DNA of 64,000 nucleotides, from the NCBI RefSeq assembly GCF_050589645.1, contig NZ_JBNGOQ010000005.1, positions 372,001-436,000 of the forward strand, written 5' to 3'. Shown piece by piece: positions 42,552 through 53,154 of the stretch (the stretch's first letter is position 1; the number at the start of each line of letters is the position of its first letter). Source of the DNA: JBNGOQ01 sp050589645 (GTDB taxonomy: Bacteria > Bacteroidota > Bacteroidia > Flavobacteriales > Flavobacteriaceae). Made by a program: the position numbers and the translations under genes. A model generated the notes under the pieces. That model made no database searches. It was not told the DNA's origin and saw nothing but the letters and a program-made list of their open reading frames with translations.

Positions 42552-43667
42552 ATGTCTATTAGTTTTCTTTTGCATACCAATGCCACCCAGGATGTGCTCT
42601 CCTTTTATGGATGGTGGCAGTTCGCCGTATGCTTGTTCGGCTTTCTGGCGCTGATTGCCATCTGGTGGCATATCGGAAAACGGCAAAACGACTTTGGACA
42701 GGTGTGGTTGGCATTGTCCGTGCTGTGCTGGAGCATATCGGGGGCGTTAGAGGTATATTTTGTACATATTCAACTGGAGACGAGCATCCTGATAGATGGC
42801 TGGCGGAGCATATTGTCCCTTTTCAACAGCCTGTTTATCCTATTGGCACTGCCTTGGTTCCGGTATTTGCCCAGGCCCATAGGACATATCATAAAATCGA
42901 ATTATTGGATTTATATCGTGGGATTGCCCTTCCTTTTTTCGCTATTGCCCACCATCAACAAAATGATTTCTGGAAAGGTCTTGGGCATTATTAACGAATT
43001 GGATGTCTATTACGCGGTCCTCACCCTGGGATTTTTGGGCTATGTACTCTGGGAATCCTTTGCAAAGCGCAGGTTAAAGGCGCTGGCGTGGCTGTCCCTG
43101 AGCTGTATTTTGGTTACTTTGATCGCCCAAGGCTACAAACTGACCGATTCATCCGTTAACCTTACGCTCTTCTCGGCAATCTTTAAGACTTCGCTCATCA
43201 TGTTGTTTTTTGCCCTGGCACTTAGTTGGGTAAAGGAGCTCGCCGAAAACGTAATTCCAAAACCACAACATTTTCACATCGGTTTTCAAAAGCAAAAAAA
43301 CACAAAGGGAAAACGGGAGCAGCTTGTATTGTTAAGGGGATTTCCAGGCGACAGGGTCCGCAAAGTGGCCCTTACACCGGCGTTGTACGAACTACTGCTG
43401 AAATTTGCGCAACGTAGGAAGGAGGGTTCGGACGATTGGCTCGAGATCAAGCCAAAGGGCCCTATGTTTTCGGGAAAAAATTTCGACATCAATGACTATA
43501 ATGAAATAAAGCGTTTGCTCATTGCCCTGTTGGATGGGATTTTTGGAAAGGAGAACTGGACCCGGGACCATCATCTAAAACCCTTGAAAAACACCCTTTT
43601 TGAGATGTCGGAAAAGCGCGAGCGAAAAATTCGTTTGGCCGTACCGCCCCATAATATTTCCCTGTAA
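42552..43667 (+). CDS. Seven-helix membrane protein with cytoplasmic C-terminal domain, uncharacterised
   Basis: A 371-residue protein from the ATG at 42552. The first 225 residues hold about seven transmembrane helices (QFAVCLFGFLALIAIWWHIG at 20-40; others near 50-70, 80-98, 115-135, 150-170, 178-197 and 205-225). The C-terminal 145 residues are soluble and basic (KREQLVLLRGFPGDRVRKVA, ALYELLLKFAQRRKEG, DYNEIKRLLIALLDGIFGKE). The layout resembles the 7TM-plus-output regulators nearby, but no helix-turn-helix is recognised. It is divergent from the Gfo/Idh/MocA gene, with 217 bp between the two starts. Possibly a sensor; function not assigned. Confidence 0.7.
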   Translation: MSISFLLHTNATQDVLSFYGWWQFAVCLFGFLALIAIWWHIGKRQNDFGQVWLALSVLCWSISGALEVYFVHIQLETSILIDGWRSILSLFNSLFILLALPWFRYLPRPIGHIIKSNYWIYIVGLPFLFSLLPTINKMISGKVLGIINELDVYYAVLTLGFLGYVLWESFAKRRLKALAWLSLSCILVTLIAQGYKLTDSSVNLTLFSAIFKTSLIMLFFALALSWVKELAENVIPKPQHFHIGFQKQKNTKGKREQLVLLRGFPGDRVRKVALTPALYELLLKFAQRRKEGSDDWLEIKPKGPMFSGKNFDINDYNEIKRLLIALLDGIFGKENWTRDHHLKPLKNTLFEMSEKRERKIRLAVPPHNISL

Positions 43668-43789
43668 AATAGGCCGCCCCATCGTTTTTGTCAGAATAGG
43701 GTTTACCGACATTTTTAACTTTTTTCTGACTTCAAACCCCAAGGAAGATTATTAACTGCAATTTGCCCTCAAATCATAAACCGACCACG

Positions 43790-45412
43790 ATGAATTTGAG
43801 GCAAAAACAATTGATGGCCCTTATGGGCTTTATCCTATTTCCTTTTTTGATCCAGGCACAGACCAAAGGATTGGACGAACGTATAAATGATGCCTTTATG
43901 CCTTTTGCCATTTGGTGGGAAAAACTGATTTTCACCGAAATTCCCCTCTTCGGTTTTAGCATCCCCCTGGTCCTGATCTTACTGCTTTCGGGAGCACTTT
44001 TTTTTACGATCTATTTTGGTTTTGTCAACCTACGGCATTTTCTCACGGCCATCCAGGTGGTCAGGGGCAAATATGATGCATTGGAAACCCTGGGACCTCC
44101 CGGGCTAAAGCATGTTCATGCCGTGGATGGTGATATTGTGGATACCATACGGGATGAAGGCCATCATGGGGAGGTTAATCACTTTCAGGCCCTTGCCACT
44201 GCCGTTTCGGGTACAGTAGGCTTGGGCAATATTGCCATGGTAGCCGTGGCGATTTCCATTGGCGGGCCGGGGGCCACTTTTTGGATGATTGTGGCCGGCC
44301 TCTTGGGCATGTCGTCCAAATTCGTGGAATGCACCTTGGGGGTGAAGTACAGGGACATAGACGAAGGGGGAAACGTTTATGGGGGTCCTATGTACTATTT
44401 ATCCCGAGGACTAAAGGAGCGAGGCTTTCAAAAACTGGGCAAGGTGTTGGCCGCGGTTTTTGCCATTTTATGCGTGGGGGCTTCCTTTGGTGGTGGAAAC
44501 GCGTTCCAGACCAATCAGGCCGCTGCCCAAATCATAGAGCGATTCGATTTACACGGTGCAGCCTCCGGAAGCATTGTGGGTATTGTGTTTGCCATTTTCG
44601 TGGGCATCGTTATTATCGGAGGTATTAAACGCATTGCCAAGGTCACCGAAAAGGTGGTCCCCTTTATGGCTGCCCTATATGTGGCTGCCGCCCTCTTCAT
44701 TATCTTTTCGAATATCAGCTATGTGGACAATGCTTTTTCCTTGATTTTCAGTGAAGCCTTTACACCGCGGGCCACCATCACCGGGGGATTTATAGGGGTT
44801 ATGATTCAAGGATTTCGACGTGCCGCATTCTCCAATGAAGCGGGGGCTGGCTCTGCCGCCATAGCACATGCTGCCGTCAATACCAGATTTGCGGCCTCGG
44901 AAGGCTTGGTAGGCTTATTGGAGCCGTTCATTGATACCGTGGTAATCTGCACCATGACGGCGGTTGTTATCATTATGTTCAATATGGACGGTGCTTTTGC
45001 CTATGGCGACGTAGTCAACGGCCAGGCGCTAATGGCAGACGGTACCAGGGTAGGGGGCGTTAATTTAACTTCCCTGGCTTTTGACGGGGCCATTCCCGGT
45101 TCCTCCTATGTTTTGGTTTTGGCCGTGGTACTCTTCGCCTTTTCAACCATTTTATCATGGTCCTATTATGGACTGCAGTCGTGGAAATACTTATTTGGAA
45201 GGAGCAGGTCCATGGACCTCACGTATAAATGTATTTTCTTGCTTTTTACGATTCTTGGAGCGGCCATCACCCTGGATGCTGTCATCAAGTTTTCCGATTC
45301 CATGATATTGGCCCTGGTCTTTCCGAACATTATAGGCCTGTTCTTTTTGTTTCCCAAGGTACGGGAGGAATTGCACCGCTACCTCAAAGCCATAAGGGCT
45401 CCCAAGACCTAG
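43790..45412 (+). CDS. Alanine/glycine:cation symporter (AGCS family)
   Basis: A 540-residue inner-membrane transporter that takes up alanine or glycine with sodium. The ATG at 43790 starts an extra N-terminal hydrophobic segment (LMALMGFILFPFLIQAQ) that looks like a signal peptide, then the usual core: FGFSIPLVLILLLSGALFFT, LATAVSGTVGLGNIAMVAVA (AGCS signature), PGATFWMIVAGLLGMSSKFV, GGPMYYLSRG, and RAAFSNEAGAGSAAIAHAAV. About ten helices follow in the typical order. The 25-30 residues between signal and core are common in Bacteroidota members. There is no linked amino-acid gene. Confidence 0.92.
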   Translation: MNLRQKQLMALMGFILFPFLIQAQTKGLDERINDAFMPFAIWWEKLIFTEIPLFGFSIPLVLILLLSGALFFTIYFGFVNLRHFLTAIQVVRGKYDALETLGPPGLKHVHAVDGDIVDTIRDEGHHGEVNHFQALATAVSGTVGLGNIAMVAVAISIGGPGATFWMIVAGLLGMSSKFVECTLGVKYRDIDEGGNVYGGPMYYLSRGLKERGFQKLGKVLAAVFAILCVGASFGGGNAFQTNQAAAQIIERFDLHGAASGSIVGIVFAIFVGIVIIGGIKRIAKVTEKVVPFMAALYVAAALFIIFSNISYVDNAFSLIFSEAFTPRATITGGFIGVMIQGFRRAAFSNEAGAGSAAIAHAAVNTRFAASEGLVGLLEPFIDTVVICTMTAVVIIMFNMDGAFAYGDVVNGQALMADGTRVGGVNLTSLAFDGAIPGSSYVLVLAVVLFAFSTILSWSYYGLQSWKYLFGRSRSMDLTYKCIFLLFTILGAAITLDAVIKFSDSMILALVFPNIIGLFFLFPKVREELHRYLKAIRAPKT

Positions 45413-45629
45413 TAGCGTCCAATTCCCGTAGAAGATGAAAGCAGTCCCCAAGGGACCTCTACGGAGATCCACAGTGCATGATGTATAAATGATGTAGGGT
45501 GCTACTGCAGTTATGAACCCAATAAATAGTAATTTGGCTTGTTGTATAAAACGTCCCGAAGGACTTTATTTGTGAATCGGTTAAGGAGGGATGCTTTGTT
45601 AAACTCCCGAAAATTTTATCTGGAACGGT

Positions 45630-48380
45630 ATGAAAAGGGCCCTGTACTTTCTTTTTTTTCTTTCTTTGTTTCCCTTTACCGCAATGGGCCAGAATGTAGT
45701 GCCCCCAGTATACAACTATAAGATTTTTGAGTATAAAGGAGCCAGTAAGAATTGGGGACTGACCGTGAACGCAGAGGGGGAACTTTTTGTGGCCAACCAT
45801 ATGGGGCTGCTCTATTTTAACGGGGAACAATGGAGCCTGAACAAACTGCCCAACAAAACAATCATCCGTTCCGTGGCCTGCGTAGGCGATAAAATATATA
45901 CTGGATCCTACGAAGAGTTCGGGTTTTGGAAAAAAAACGATTTTGGATTGTTGGAGTATACCTCGCTTACCCATTTGATCAGCGGGCATACCTTCACCAG
46001 CGAGGAGTTTTGGGAGATTGTACCTTTTAAAAATTCCATTTTACTTCGAACCTTCTCCTCTATCTATATCTATGAGGACAATACGGTAACAGTGGTAGAT
46101 CCTTATTCGATCATGACAGATATCATCATCAAGGACGAAAGGGTGATCATTGGAGGCGGAAGCGATGGCCTGTTTGAGTTGATTGATAAAAAACTGGTAC
46201 CTCTTAACAACCAAGACCTACTGCGTGGTAAGACTATTACCGATATGACTTTTCTGGGCAATGACCTCCTTATTGGTACAAAACTAAACGGCTGTTATAT
46301 TTTTAAAGGGGACCGACTTTCTCCCTGGGACACGAAGCTCAATACCGAATTGAAGCAGCAGCAACTTAACAAAATGATTAAGCTCGATACGGGCAAGATC
46401 GCTTTCGGAACCATCAAAAATGGCGTTTACTTTTATGATGAGGCCAGTGGGGAAGTGGATAACCTGAACAAAAAAACCGGACTTCAAAACAACACCGTCC
46501 TTTCCATGGGGCAGTTTAGGGAACAGCTGTGGGTGGGACTCGACAATGGAATAGATAGGATCAAGTTAAACCATCCCATTACCTACTTCACTGATTTTTC
46601 GGGAGTCTTGGGAACGGTCTACGATATTGCCTTCCACGAGGGACTCTTGTACCTGGGCAGCAATACCGGTATTTATTATTTTGAGGACGATGAGTTAAGG
46701 TTTGTGAATGGTTCCCAGGGCCATGTATGGGACCTGGAGGTCGTAGATGGCGACCTGTTATGTGGGCATAATACCGGGACCTATAGGATAGAAGAGGGCG
46801 AATTACAAAGAATCTCCACGATAGCGGGGGGGTATGAAATTGCCAAGGTTCCGGAGCAGGGCGAGACCCATGTGCAGGGCACGTATAGCGGACTGGCCAA
46901 ATACAAAAAGGAAAAGGATGGGTCCTGGAACGTGGAGCGGGTGCGTGGAATAGATTTCCCCGTAAAGCAATTGTGCTTTGAAGACCCTTCTACCATTTGG
47001 GTGGCCCATCCATACAAAGGATTCCATAGGATAAAAATCGATGGCCGATACAACAACATACTGGACACCAAGGAGTTTGATCAGTCCGTGATTCCCAATA
47101 ATTATAATATTAAACTATTTAATATCAAGAACCAGATCGTTTTTTGCAGCGAGGGCGTATGGTATAAATATGATCCAATTTTGGATAGTATCCTTCCCTT
47201 TAGGGAATTTGATCCCTACAAAAACATGCAGCTCATCTATCATGACGATTATTTCTGGTTTGTGGACAATGAAGGCACCAAGGAAATCATCTATACCGAT
47301 TTTAAAAACGACAGTCTGGTCATTGCAGATCCCCAGTTGAGGCAGCGCTTGGTTCCGGAATCGCAGAATATCATCAAATCCAATGATTCCACCTTTTTCT
47401 TTACCCTTGGCGACGGTTTTGGAAAAATAGAGTTGTATAAACTGCGGAAGCAACTGCAGCATTTTGTTCTGCCAACACCAAAACTCAGTGCTTTCATGGA
47501 TGAGAAGAAACCTTATCCCTTACAGGCCTCTTCCATAGAAATTCCTTTCAAGGACGCACAGGAAGTAACCATCAAAGTTGCTTCACCAGCACTTATAGAG
47601 CCCCGTTATTACTATGAATTGATAGGGTCCGAAACCTATTCCTCTTACGTCGACAGCGGGACCATTAGTTTTCAGAACCTGCCCTATGGGGATTACCAAC
47701 TCAAGGTGTCCACGGTGAGTATGGATAACAACACTTCCGTTCCAAATACCATAAACTTTAGTATAGCCAGCCCTTGGTATCTGTCCAAACCCAGTATGGC
47801 CCTGTACTTGGCCATGGTTATAGGGGGAATTGCCCTGGTTCGGGGATACAACAGGAGAAAGCTCGGTAGAAAAGAACAGGAGCTTATGGAGGAGATGGAA
47901 AAGGAGCACGAAAAAAGATTGGCAGAACTGGAAAAGGAAAAATTGGCCAAGGAGATCAAACAAAAACAGAAAGAGCTGGCGGGAACCACCTTGAATATTG
48001 CAAAAAAGAACGAGATGTTGCTCGAACTCAAAAATATGCTCGTACTCAACAAGGACAAGTTTTCCAATTCGCAGCGGTACCGCTCCTTTGTCAAAAGATT
48101 GGACAATTCGGTTAAGGACAAGGAGGACTGGAAAAGGTTCGAGCTCAATTTTAAGGAGCTGCACGAAGACTTTTTCGAAAGACTCTTAAGGGAATATCCC
48201 AGACTTACCCCCAAGGACCTAAAGCTGTGCGCCTATCTTAAAATGAACCTTTCCACCAAAGAGATCGCCCCCTTGATGGCCATTACGATACGGGGCGTGG
48301 AAATTCATCGCTACAGGCTCCGAAAAAAACTTAAGATAGACAGTTCCGAGAACCTTTCCAATTTCCTAATAACCTTTTAG
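45630..48380 (+). CDS. SusR-like two-propeller transcriptional regulator with LuxR-type helix-turn-helix
   Basis: A 916-residue single-component regulator for the utilisation locus downstream. A signal peptide (residues 1-20, ending FTAMGQ) precedes two seven-bladed propellers of Reg_prop type across about 30-640 (GELFVANHMGLLYFNGEQWS, GKIAFGTIKNGVYFYDEASG, QLWVGLDNGIDRI, LYLGSNTGIYYFEDDEL). A Y_Y_Y domain covers about 640-715 and a transmembrane helix about 725-745 (MALYLAMVIGGIALVRG). A cytoplasmic coiled coil follows and then a LuxR-like domain (LTPKDLKLCAYLKMNLSTKE, ITIRGVEIHRYRLRKKL). It lacks kinase and receiver modules, so ligand binding outside must act directly on the DNA-binding end. 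Confidence 0.93.
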   Translation: MKRALYFLFFLSLFPFTAMGQNVVPPVYNYKIFEYKGASKNWGLTVNAEGELFVANHMGLLYFNGEQWSLNKLPNKTIIRSVACVGDKIYTGSYEEFGFWKKNDFGLLEYTSLTHLISGHTFTSEEFWEIVPFKNSILLRTFSSIYIYEDNTVTVVDPYSIMTDIIIKDERVIIGGGSDGLFELIDKKLVPLNNQDLLRGKTITDMTFLGNDLLIGTKLNGCYIFKGDRLSPWDTKLNTELKQQQLNKMIKLDTGKIAFGTIKNGVYFYDEASGEVDNLNKKTGLQNNTVLSMGQFREQLWVGLDNGIDRIKLNHPITYFTDFSGVLGTVYDIAFHEGLLYLGSNTGIYYFEDDELRFVNGSQGHVWDLEVVDGDLLCGHNTGTYRIEEGELQRISTIAGGYEIAKVPEQGETHVQGTYSGLAKYKKEKDGSWNVERVRGIDFPVKQLCFEDPSTIWVAHPYKGFHRIKIDGRYNNILDTKEFDQSVIPNNYNIKLFNIKNQIVFCSEGVWYKYDPILDSILPFREFDPYKNMQLIYHDDYFWFVDNEGTKEIIYTDFKNDSLVIADPQLRQRLVPESQNIIKSNDSTFFFTLGDGFGKIELYKLRKQLQHFVLPTPKLSAFMDEKKPYPLQASSIEIPFKDAQEVTIKVASPALIEPRYYYELIGSETYSSYVDSGTISFQNLPYGDYQLKVSTVSMDNNTSVPNTINFSIASPWYLSKPSMALYLAMVIGGIALVRGYNRRKLGRKEQELMEEMEKEHEKRLAELEKEKLAKEIKQKQKELAGTTLNIAKKNEMLLELKNMLVLNKDKFSNSQRYRSFVKRLDNSVKDKEDWKRFELNFKELHEDFFERLLREYPRLTPKDLKLCAYLKMNLSTKEIAPLMAITIRGVEIHRYRLRKKLKIDSSENLSNFLITF

Positions 48381-48612
48381 GACGTCCCATACCTTAGGAT
48401 AGCTTTAAGATTTCCCTTTATCGACTACATCATTACCGCATCACAATGTTAAATTTTTAGATTTCTTTACAGACTTCGCTACTGCAAAACCCGTAATCAT
48501 ATGGCTTACCACCGCATATTTCGCTGATGTATTTTTTATGTAGCAGCTGTACCCGGTATGGCGGGCCCACTTTGGTAATTTAGCAATAATCTAACTCAAT
48601 TATTAAACTATT

Positions 48613-51600
48613 ATGAAAATTAGAACTTCATTAGTATTAATCTTATTGGTATTGTTCGGGTTTACCACTTGGGCCCAAAATACAATAAGGGTATCGGGAA
48701 GTGTTTCCGATGACCAAGGACAACCCTTACCGGGGGCCAGTGTCATCATTGAAGGCACTACGACAGGTACGCAGACCGATTTTGATGGGAATTTTGTCCT
48801 AGAGAACGTTCCCGGAAATGGCACTTTGGTCATCAGCTATATCGGTTTTGTTACGCAAACGGTACAGATAAACGGAAGGAGTACCATTACGGTGGCCCTG
48901 GCTACGGATACCCAGGCTTTGGCCGAGGTGGTCGTTATAGGGTATGGTACCCAACGCAAGGAGGACATTACCGGTTCCATCGAGGTCGTTACCGGCGAAC
49001 AAATTTCCAGACAACCCAATGCCAATCCCTTAAGCTCCGTACAGGGTAGGGTGGCAGGAGTTACCATCAACAATTCCGGACGCCCTGGAGAAGCACCTAA
49101 CGTACGGATCAGAGGAATAGGAAGTGTTAGTAACGCCGATATCCTTTATGTGGTGGATGGGGTGCTTACTAATGATATACAGTACCTAAACCCAGCGGAT
49201 ATTGAAAGTATGAGTGTCTTGAAGGATGCCTCAAGTTCTGCCATTTATGGGATACGCGCGGCAAACGGGGTCATTGTGATCAAGACCAAAAAAGGCAAAG
49301 CAGGAACAGAGGAAGTATCCTTTTCTTACGATGGCTTTATCGGCTTTCAGCGGGTTACCAATGTGCCCGATTTGGTCAATGCCAGCCAGTATGTGGAACT
49401 CTTCAATGAAAAACAGGCCTTTGAGGGCTCTGACACCAGGATTAGTGTCGCCGATTTTGATGGGGACACGGATTGGTTCGACGAAATATTGCGGAGCGCA
49501 CCGCTGACCACTTCGCACAATGTATCCATAACAGGGTCTTCGGCGAAAACAAGATATTATGTTGGTGTGGGCTACTTTGGACAGGAAGGGATTTTGGATG
49601 CGGGAAACAATATCAACTCCGGTGACGATTTTAGAAGATTGACGGGGAGGATAGGTCTGGACATCGACCTGAGTAAATACGTTACCATAGGCGGTTCTGT
49701 GGCCTATACGGATACCCAAAACAACTTGGCCAATGAGCCCTTTTATCAGGCCTTTATAGCGCCTCCTTTGTTCAACGCTTTCAATGCGGACGGTTCGTAC
49801 GGCTCAGCCGAGGCGGTAGGAAATTTTGGTAATCCAAGGGCCACGCTCGACTTCTTCCGGGGAAAGGCCAAAGGAAATAGGGTGCTGTCCAATATCTATA
49901 CGGAAATCAGCCCCATTGAGGAATTGAAGGTCCGTGTTAGTTTTTCCGGGGATTTTTCCTCGAGCAGAAATTTCAGATATACGCCAGAATTTCGGGTAAA
50001 CGACGCGCAGCAATCTCCTGTCAGTAGGTTGGAAAGAAATCAATTTGAAAATGACAACTGGCTTTGGGAAAATACGGTAACCTGGCAAAAGGCCATTGGA
50101 AAGCACGATATTACCCTACTAGGAGGTTTCTCCCAAGAAGAGCGGATCTCCTTTAGATTGCAGGGGTTTGCCAACGAGGTGGATTTCAACGGGGATGATG
50201 CGGTCTTGTTTTTGGACCTTGGAAATGCAGATACCGAGGAGGTCAATGATCAAGGCTCAAAAATTAGGTTCCAATCGCTCTTTGGAAGGTTACAGTACAA
50301 GTTTGACAACAAATACCTATTGAATGCAACGATCAGGAGAGATGGCTCATCGAGCTTCCCATCGGAGAACAATACCGAAGTCTTTCCCTCTGTTGGTGTG
50401 GGTTGGGTAATAAACAACGAAGCCTTTATGGAAAATTCAGGCATTACCACGCTAAAGTTAAAAGCCAGCTGGGGCCAGTTGGGGAATGCCAATGTACCTA
50501 GGGGTTTTGACGTCACCGCAACAGACCCGACAGTTACCTTCTTTGGCGGTCAGGCAGCACCCAGCAGATCCATCAGCGAGTTTTCGGATCCCAGTATTTT
50601 CTGGGAAATTGTGGAGGAGTACGATGTAGGACTGGAGTTTGGATTGCTCGATAACAGGCTTACTGGGGAGGTCAATTATTACAACAGGGAAACACAAGAT
50701 GCCGTATTCCGCATCTCCCAATTGGCATCTTCAGGGGCTACCAATGCCCAACTACTGACCAATTCAGGTAGCTTTGAGAATACCGGGGTGGAGGTTTCCC
50801 TTAATTGGGCCGATGATATCTCCGACGATTTTCAATACAGCGTCTATGGAAATTTGACCACCATCAGCAACGAGATTACCGAAATTCTGGGAGCCTCATT
50901 CCTGAACACCGGCGATGCTTTGTTTGGCAACCCGATCATTCGTCTCGAGGAAGGCGCCGAGGTAGGCTCATACTATGGTTTTGTTACCGATGGGGTAATA
51001 GAAACAGAGGCCGAGGCAACCGCCTTGGGATCCAGGGTAGGAGCCTTCAGATTTCAAGATCGAAACGGTGATGGCCTTATCGGAGAGGATGACAAGACGT
51101 TTCTTGGCAGCCCCATTCCCGAATTCACGTACGGATTTGGATTTGGACTCAATTATAAAAACATGGACTTCGCCATGGATTTCCAAGGAGTAGCCGGAAA
51201 TGAGATTTACAATTTTAACAGGAATTCCAGATTTGGAAATGAAAGTTGGGATTTGGATTTTTATGAAAATCGATGGACTCCGGGAAGCAACGTAACCGAC
51301 TATCCGGCACCCAACTCGGATCAAAATTCCTCAAGACCCAGTAATTTCTATGTGGAAAAAGGGGATTATTTTAGAATACGGAACATACAATTGGGCTATA
51401 CCCTGCCTGATACCATCTTTGGTGATAAAGCCCTTTGGAAAAGCCTGCGCATTTATTTTAATGCACAGAATCCATTGACCATCTTTAGCTACAATGGCTT
51501 TTCCCCCGAAATTAATGGCGGTGGTGTTAGTTTCAACCGCGATGCAAATAGCTTCATCGGAGATAATAACAACCCCGAGCGTATTGTGGTCAATGCGGGT

Positions 51601-51663
51601 ATCGATAATAACGTATATCCCTTGTCGGCCACTTATAATTTAGGGGTAAGCTTAAAATTTTAA
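48613..51663 (+). CDS. susC: SusC/RagA-family TonB-dependent outer-membrane transporter
   Basis: A 1016-residue importer that carries oligosaccharides across the outer membrane with energy from TonB. Signal peptide (residues 1-22, ending TTWAQ), a carboxypeptidase-regulatory-like domain at about 25-100 (VSGSVSDDQGQPLPGASVII), a linker and TonB-box-like segment (ALAEVVVIGYGTQRKEDITG), the plug (RVAGVTINNSGRPGEAPNVR, SVLKDASSSAIYGIRAANGV), and a 22-strand barrel ending in GVSLKF with the aromatic C-terminus. The SusD gene starts 44 bp downstream. Confidence 0.96.
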   Translation: MKIRTSLVLILLVLFGFTTWAQNTIRVSGSVSDDQGQPLPGASVIIEGTTTGTQTDFDGNFVLENVPGNGTLVISYIGFVTQTVQINGRSTITVALATDTQALAEVVVIGYGTQRKEDITGSIEVVTGEQISRQPNANPLSSVQGRVAGVTINNSGRPGEAPNVRIRGIGSVSNADILYVVDGVLTNDIQYLNPADIESMSVLKDASSSAIYGIRAANGVIVIKTKKGKAGTEEVSFSYDGFIGFQRVTNVPDLVNASQYVELFNEKQAFEGSDTRISVADFDGDTDWFDEILRSAPLTTSHNVSITGSSAKTRYYVGVGYFGQEGILDAGNNINSGDDFRRLTGRIGLDIDLSKYVTIGGSVAYTDTQNNLANEPFYQAFIAPPLFNAFNADGSYGSAEAVGNFGNPRATLDFFRGKAKGNRVLSNIYTEISPIEELKVRVSFSGDFSSSRNFRYTPEFRVNDAQQSPVSRLERNQFENDNWLWENTVTWQKAIGKHDITLLGGFSQEERISFRLQGFANEVDFNGDDAVLFLDLGNADTEEVNDQGSKIRFQSLFGRLQYKFDNKYLLNATIRRDGSSSFPSENNTEVFPSVGVGWVINNEAFMENSGITTLKLKASWGQLGNANVPRGFDVTATDPTVTFFGGQAAPSRSISEFSDPSIFWEIVEEYDVGLEFGLLDNRLTGEVNYYNRETQDAVFRISQLASSGATNAQLLTNSGSFENTGVEVSLNWADDISDDFQYSVYGNLTTISNEITEILGASFLNTGDALFGNPIIRLEEGAEVGSYYGFVTDGVIETEAEATALGSRVGAFRFQDRNGDGLIGEDDKTFLGSPIPEFTYGFGFGLNYKNMDFAMDFQGVAGNEIYNFNRNSRFGNESWDLDFYENRWTPGSNVTDYPAPNSDQNSSRPSNFYVEKGDYFRIRNIQLGYTLPDTIFGDKALWKSLRIYFNAQNPLTIFSYNGFSPEINGGGVSFNRDANSFIGDNNNPERIVVNAGIDNNVYPLSATYNLGVSLKF

Positions 51664-51706
51664 AACCTAACTCGCTCCTGTTTTACAGGAGCATAAAATG
51701 ACACCT

Positions 51707-53146
51707 ATGAAAAAAGTAATCACACTAATATGTTCTTGCGTGGCCCTTTTGGCCTGCGAAGAAGATTTTTTGGAAATTCCTTTGGAGGATGCTACGCCGG
51801 CAGAGGAGTTTTTTGTGACCCAGGAACACGCCCTTGAGGCTGTAAATCAGATGTATGCCTATCAGATAGAATGGTTTACCTCAGGATTTCCATACACGGG
51901 GGTGCTGCAAATTCCCTCTGATGATTCGGACAAGGGAAGCAACCCGGGAGATGCTGCCTTTCTGAACGATTTTAACAATTTTACCTTTAATTCTTCCGCC
52001 TTCCTATTTGATAATTACTGGACCGGACAGTTTAGGGGCATCAACTATGCCAATCAAGTCCTGGCCAATGTACCTAACATTTCCATGGATGAAAGCCTTA
52101 AAACGAGGTTGTTGGCCGAAGCAAGATTCTTTAGGGGTTATCACTATTTTAATTTGGTAAGAGCCTTCGGTGGGGTTCCCCTTTATGAGACCTTGCCCGA
52201 GGACGGTATTTACAACATTCCAAGAAATTCTGCCGATGAGGTATATGCGCTGGTCATAGCCGACTTAACGCAAGCTGCGGAAGGTTTGCCCGTGTCCTAT
52301 AGTGGCGCGGATGTCGGCAGGGCCACACAAGGAGCTGCAAAGGGCTTTTTGGCAAAGGCCTATATGTATCGGGGCGACTGGGCGCAGGTATTGTCGCTCA
52401 CCGAAGAAGTAAAGGGTCTGGGGTATGATCTGTTTCCGGATTACTATCAATTTTTCCGTCCCCAGAACGAATACAATATAGAATCCATCTTTGAAGTGCA
52501 GTCCACCGCGGATGGAAACTGTCAGGCCGATTCCCAATACGGTCAACATCAAGGGGTAAGGGGACAGTTTGGTTGGGGCTTCAACTCACCTTCCGAAGAT
52601 TTGGTCAATGCCTACGAGCCTGGAGATCTTCGCATGGACGCCACCATACTTTTTGTGGGCGAAACTACCCCCGAAGGCGATTTGATCACCGCCGGGAACA
52701 ATCCGGACAATCCTATTCGGTATAATCAAAAAACGTACATTCCTGAAGTTGACCATAGAAGAAACAACTGCAGGCAAAATGCGGATGCCAATTTGAAAAT
52801 TTTACGTTTTGCCGATATTTTATTGATGAATGCGGAAGCCAACAACGAACAGGGCAACGCTGCGGCTGCCCTGCAAAGTCTTAATCGGATCAGAACCCGA
52901 GCCGGACTTGCAGATTCCAACACCACGGATCAAGCCGCATTGCGCATGGAGATATGGAGGGAAAGACGTGTGGAACTCGCTTTGGAAGGCGATCGTTTTT
53001 TGGATTTGGTACGGCAAGGTAGGGCCGGCGAAGTGCTACGTGCCCATGGTACACAGTTTACGGATGGTGTGCACGAACTATTTCCCATACCTGCAAACCA
53101 AATTTCATTGAGCAACGGCGTTCTAGAACAAAATCCAGGATATTAA
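51707..53146 (+). CDS. susD: SusD/RagB-family glycan-binding lipoprotein
   Basis: A 479-residue surface lipoprotein that caps the SusC transporter and binds the glycan. The ATG at 51707 begins the lipoprotein signal (MKKVITLICSCVALLACEED, lipid Cys at 17); an ATG three codons upstream is also possible. Typical blocks are seen: RLLAEARFFRGYHYFNLVRA (TPR-like helices), GGVPLYETLP, ATQGAAKGFLAKAYMYRGDW, FEVQST, and near the end LRMEIWRERRVELALEGDRF, then DLVRQGRA. The 9-bp gap to the next gene indicates a single operon with the glucanase. Confidence 0.96.
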   Translation: MKKVITLICSCVALLACEEDFLEIPLEDATPAEEFFVTQEHALEAVNQMYAYQIEWFTSGFPYTGVLQIPSDDSDKGSNPGDAAFLNDFNNFTFNSSAFLFDNYWTGQFRGINYANQVLANVPNISMDESLKTRLLAEARFFRGYHYFNLVRAFGGVPLYETLPEDGIYNIPRNSADEVYALVIADLTQAAEGLPVSYSGADVGRATQGAAKGFLAKAYMYRGDWAQVLSLTEEVKGLGYDLFPDYYQFFRPQNEYNIESIFEVQSTADGNCQADSQYGQHQGVRGQFGWGFNSPSEDLVNAYEPGDLRMDATILFVGETTPEGDLITAGNNPDNPIRYNQKTYIPEVDHRRNNCRQNADANLKILRFADILLMNAEANNEQGNAAAALQSLNRIRTRAGLADSNTTDQAALRMEIWRERRVELALEGDRFLDLVRQGRAGEVLRAHGTQFTDGVHELFPIPANQISLSNGVLEQNPGY

Positions 53147-53154
53147 AACGATAT

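Noticed and set aside
42451..42654. 67-codon plus-strand frame upstream of the seven-helix protein
   Set aside because: It overlaps the start of the better-supported gene in another frame and covers its promoter element.
45459..45989. 176-codon minus-strand frame at the start of the SusR-like regulator
   Set aside because: It is opposite the signal peptide and first propeller blades of a well-supported gene.
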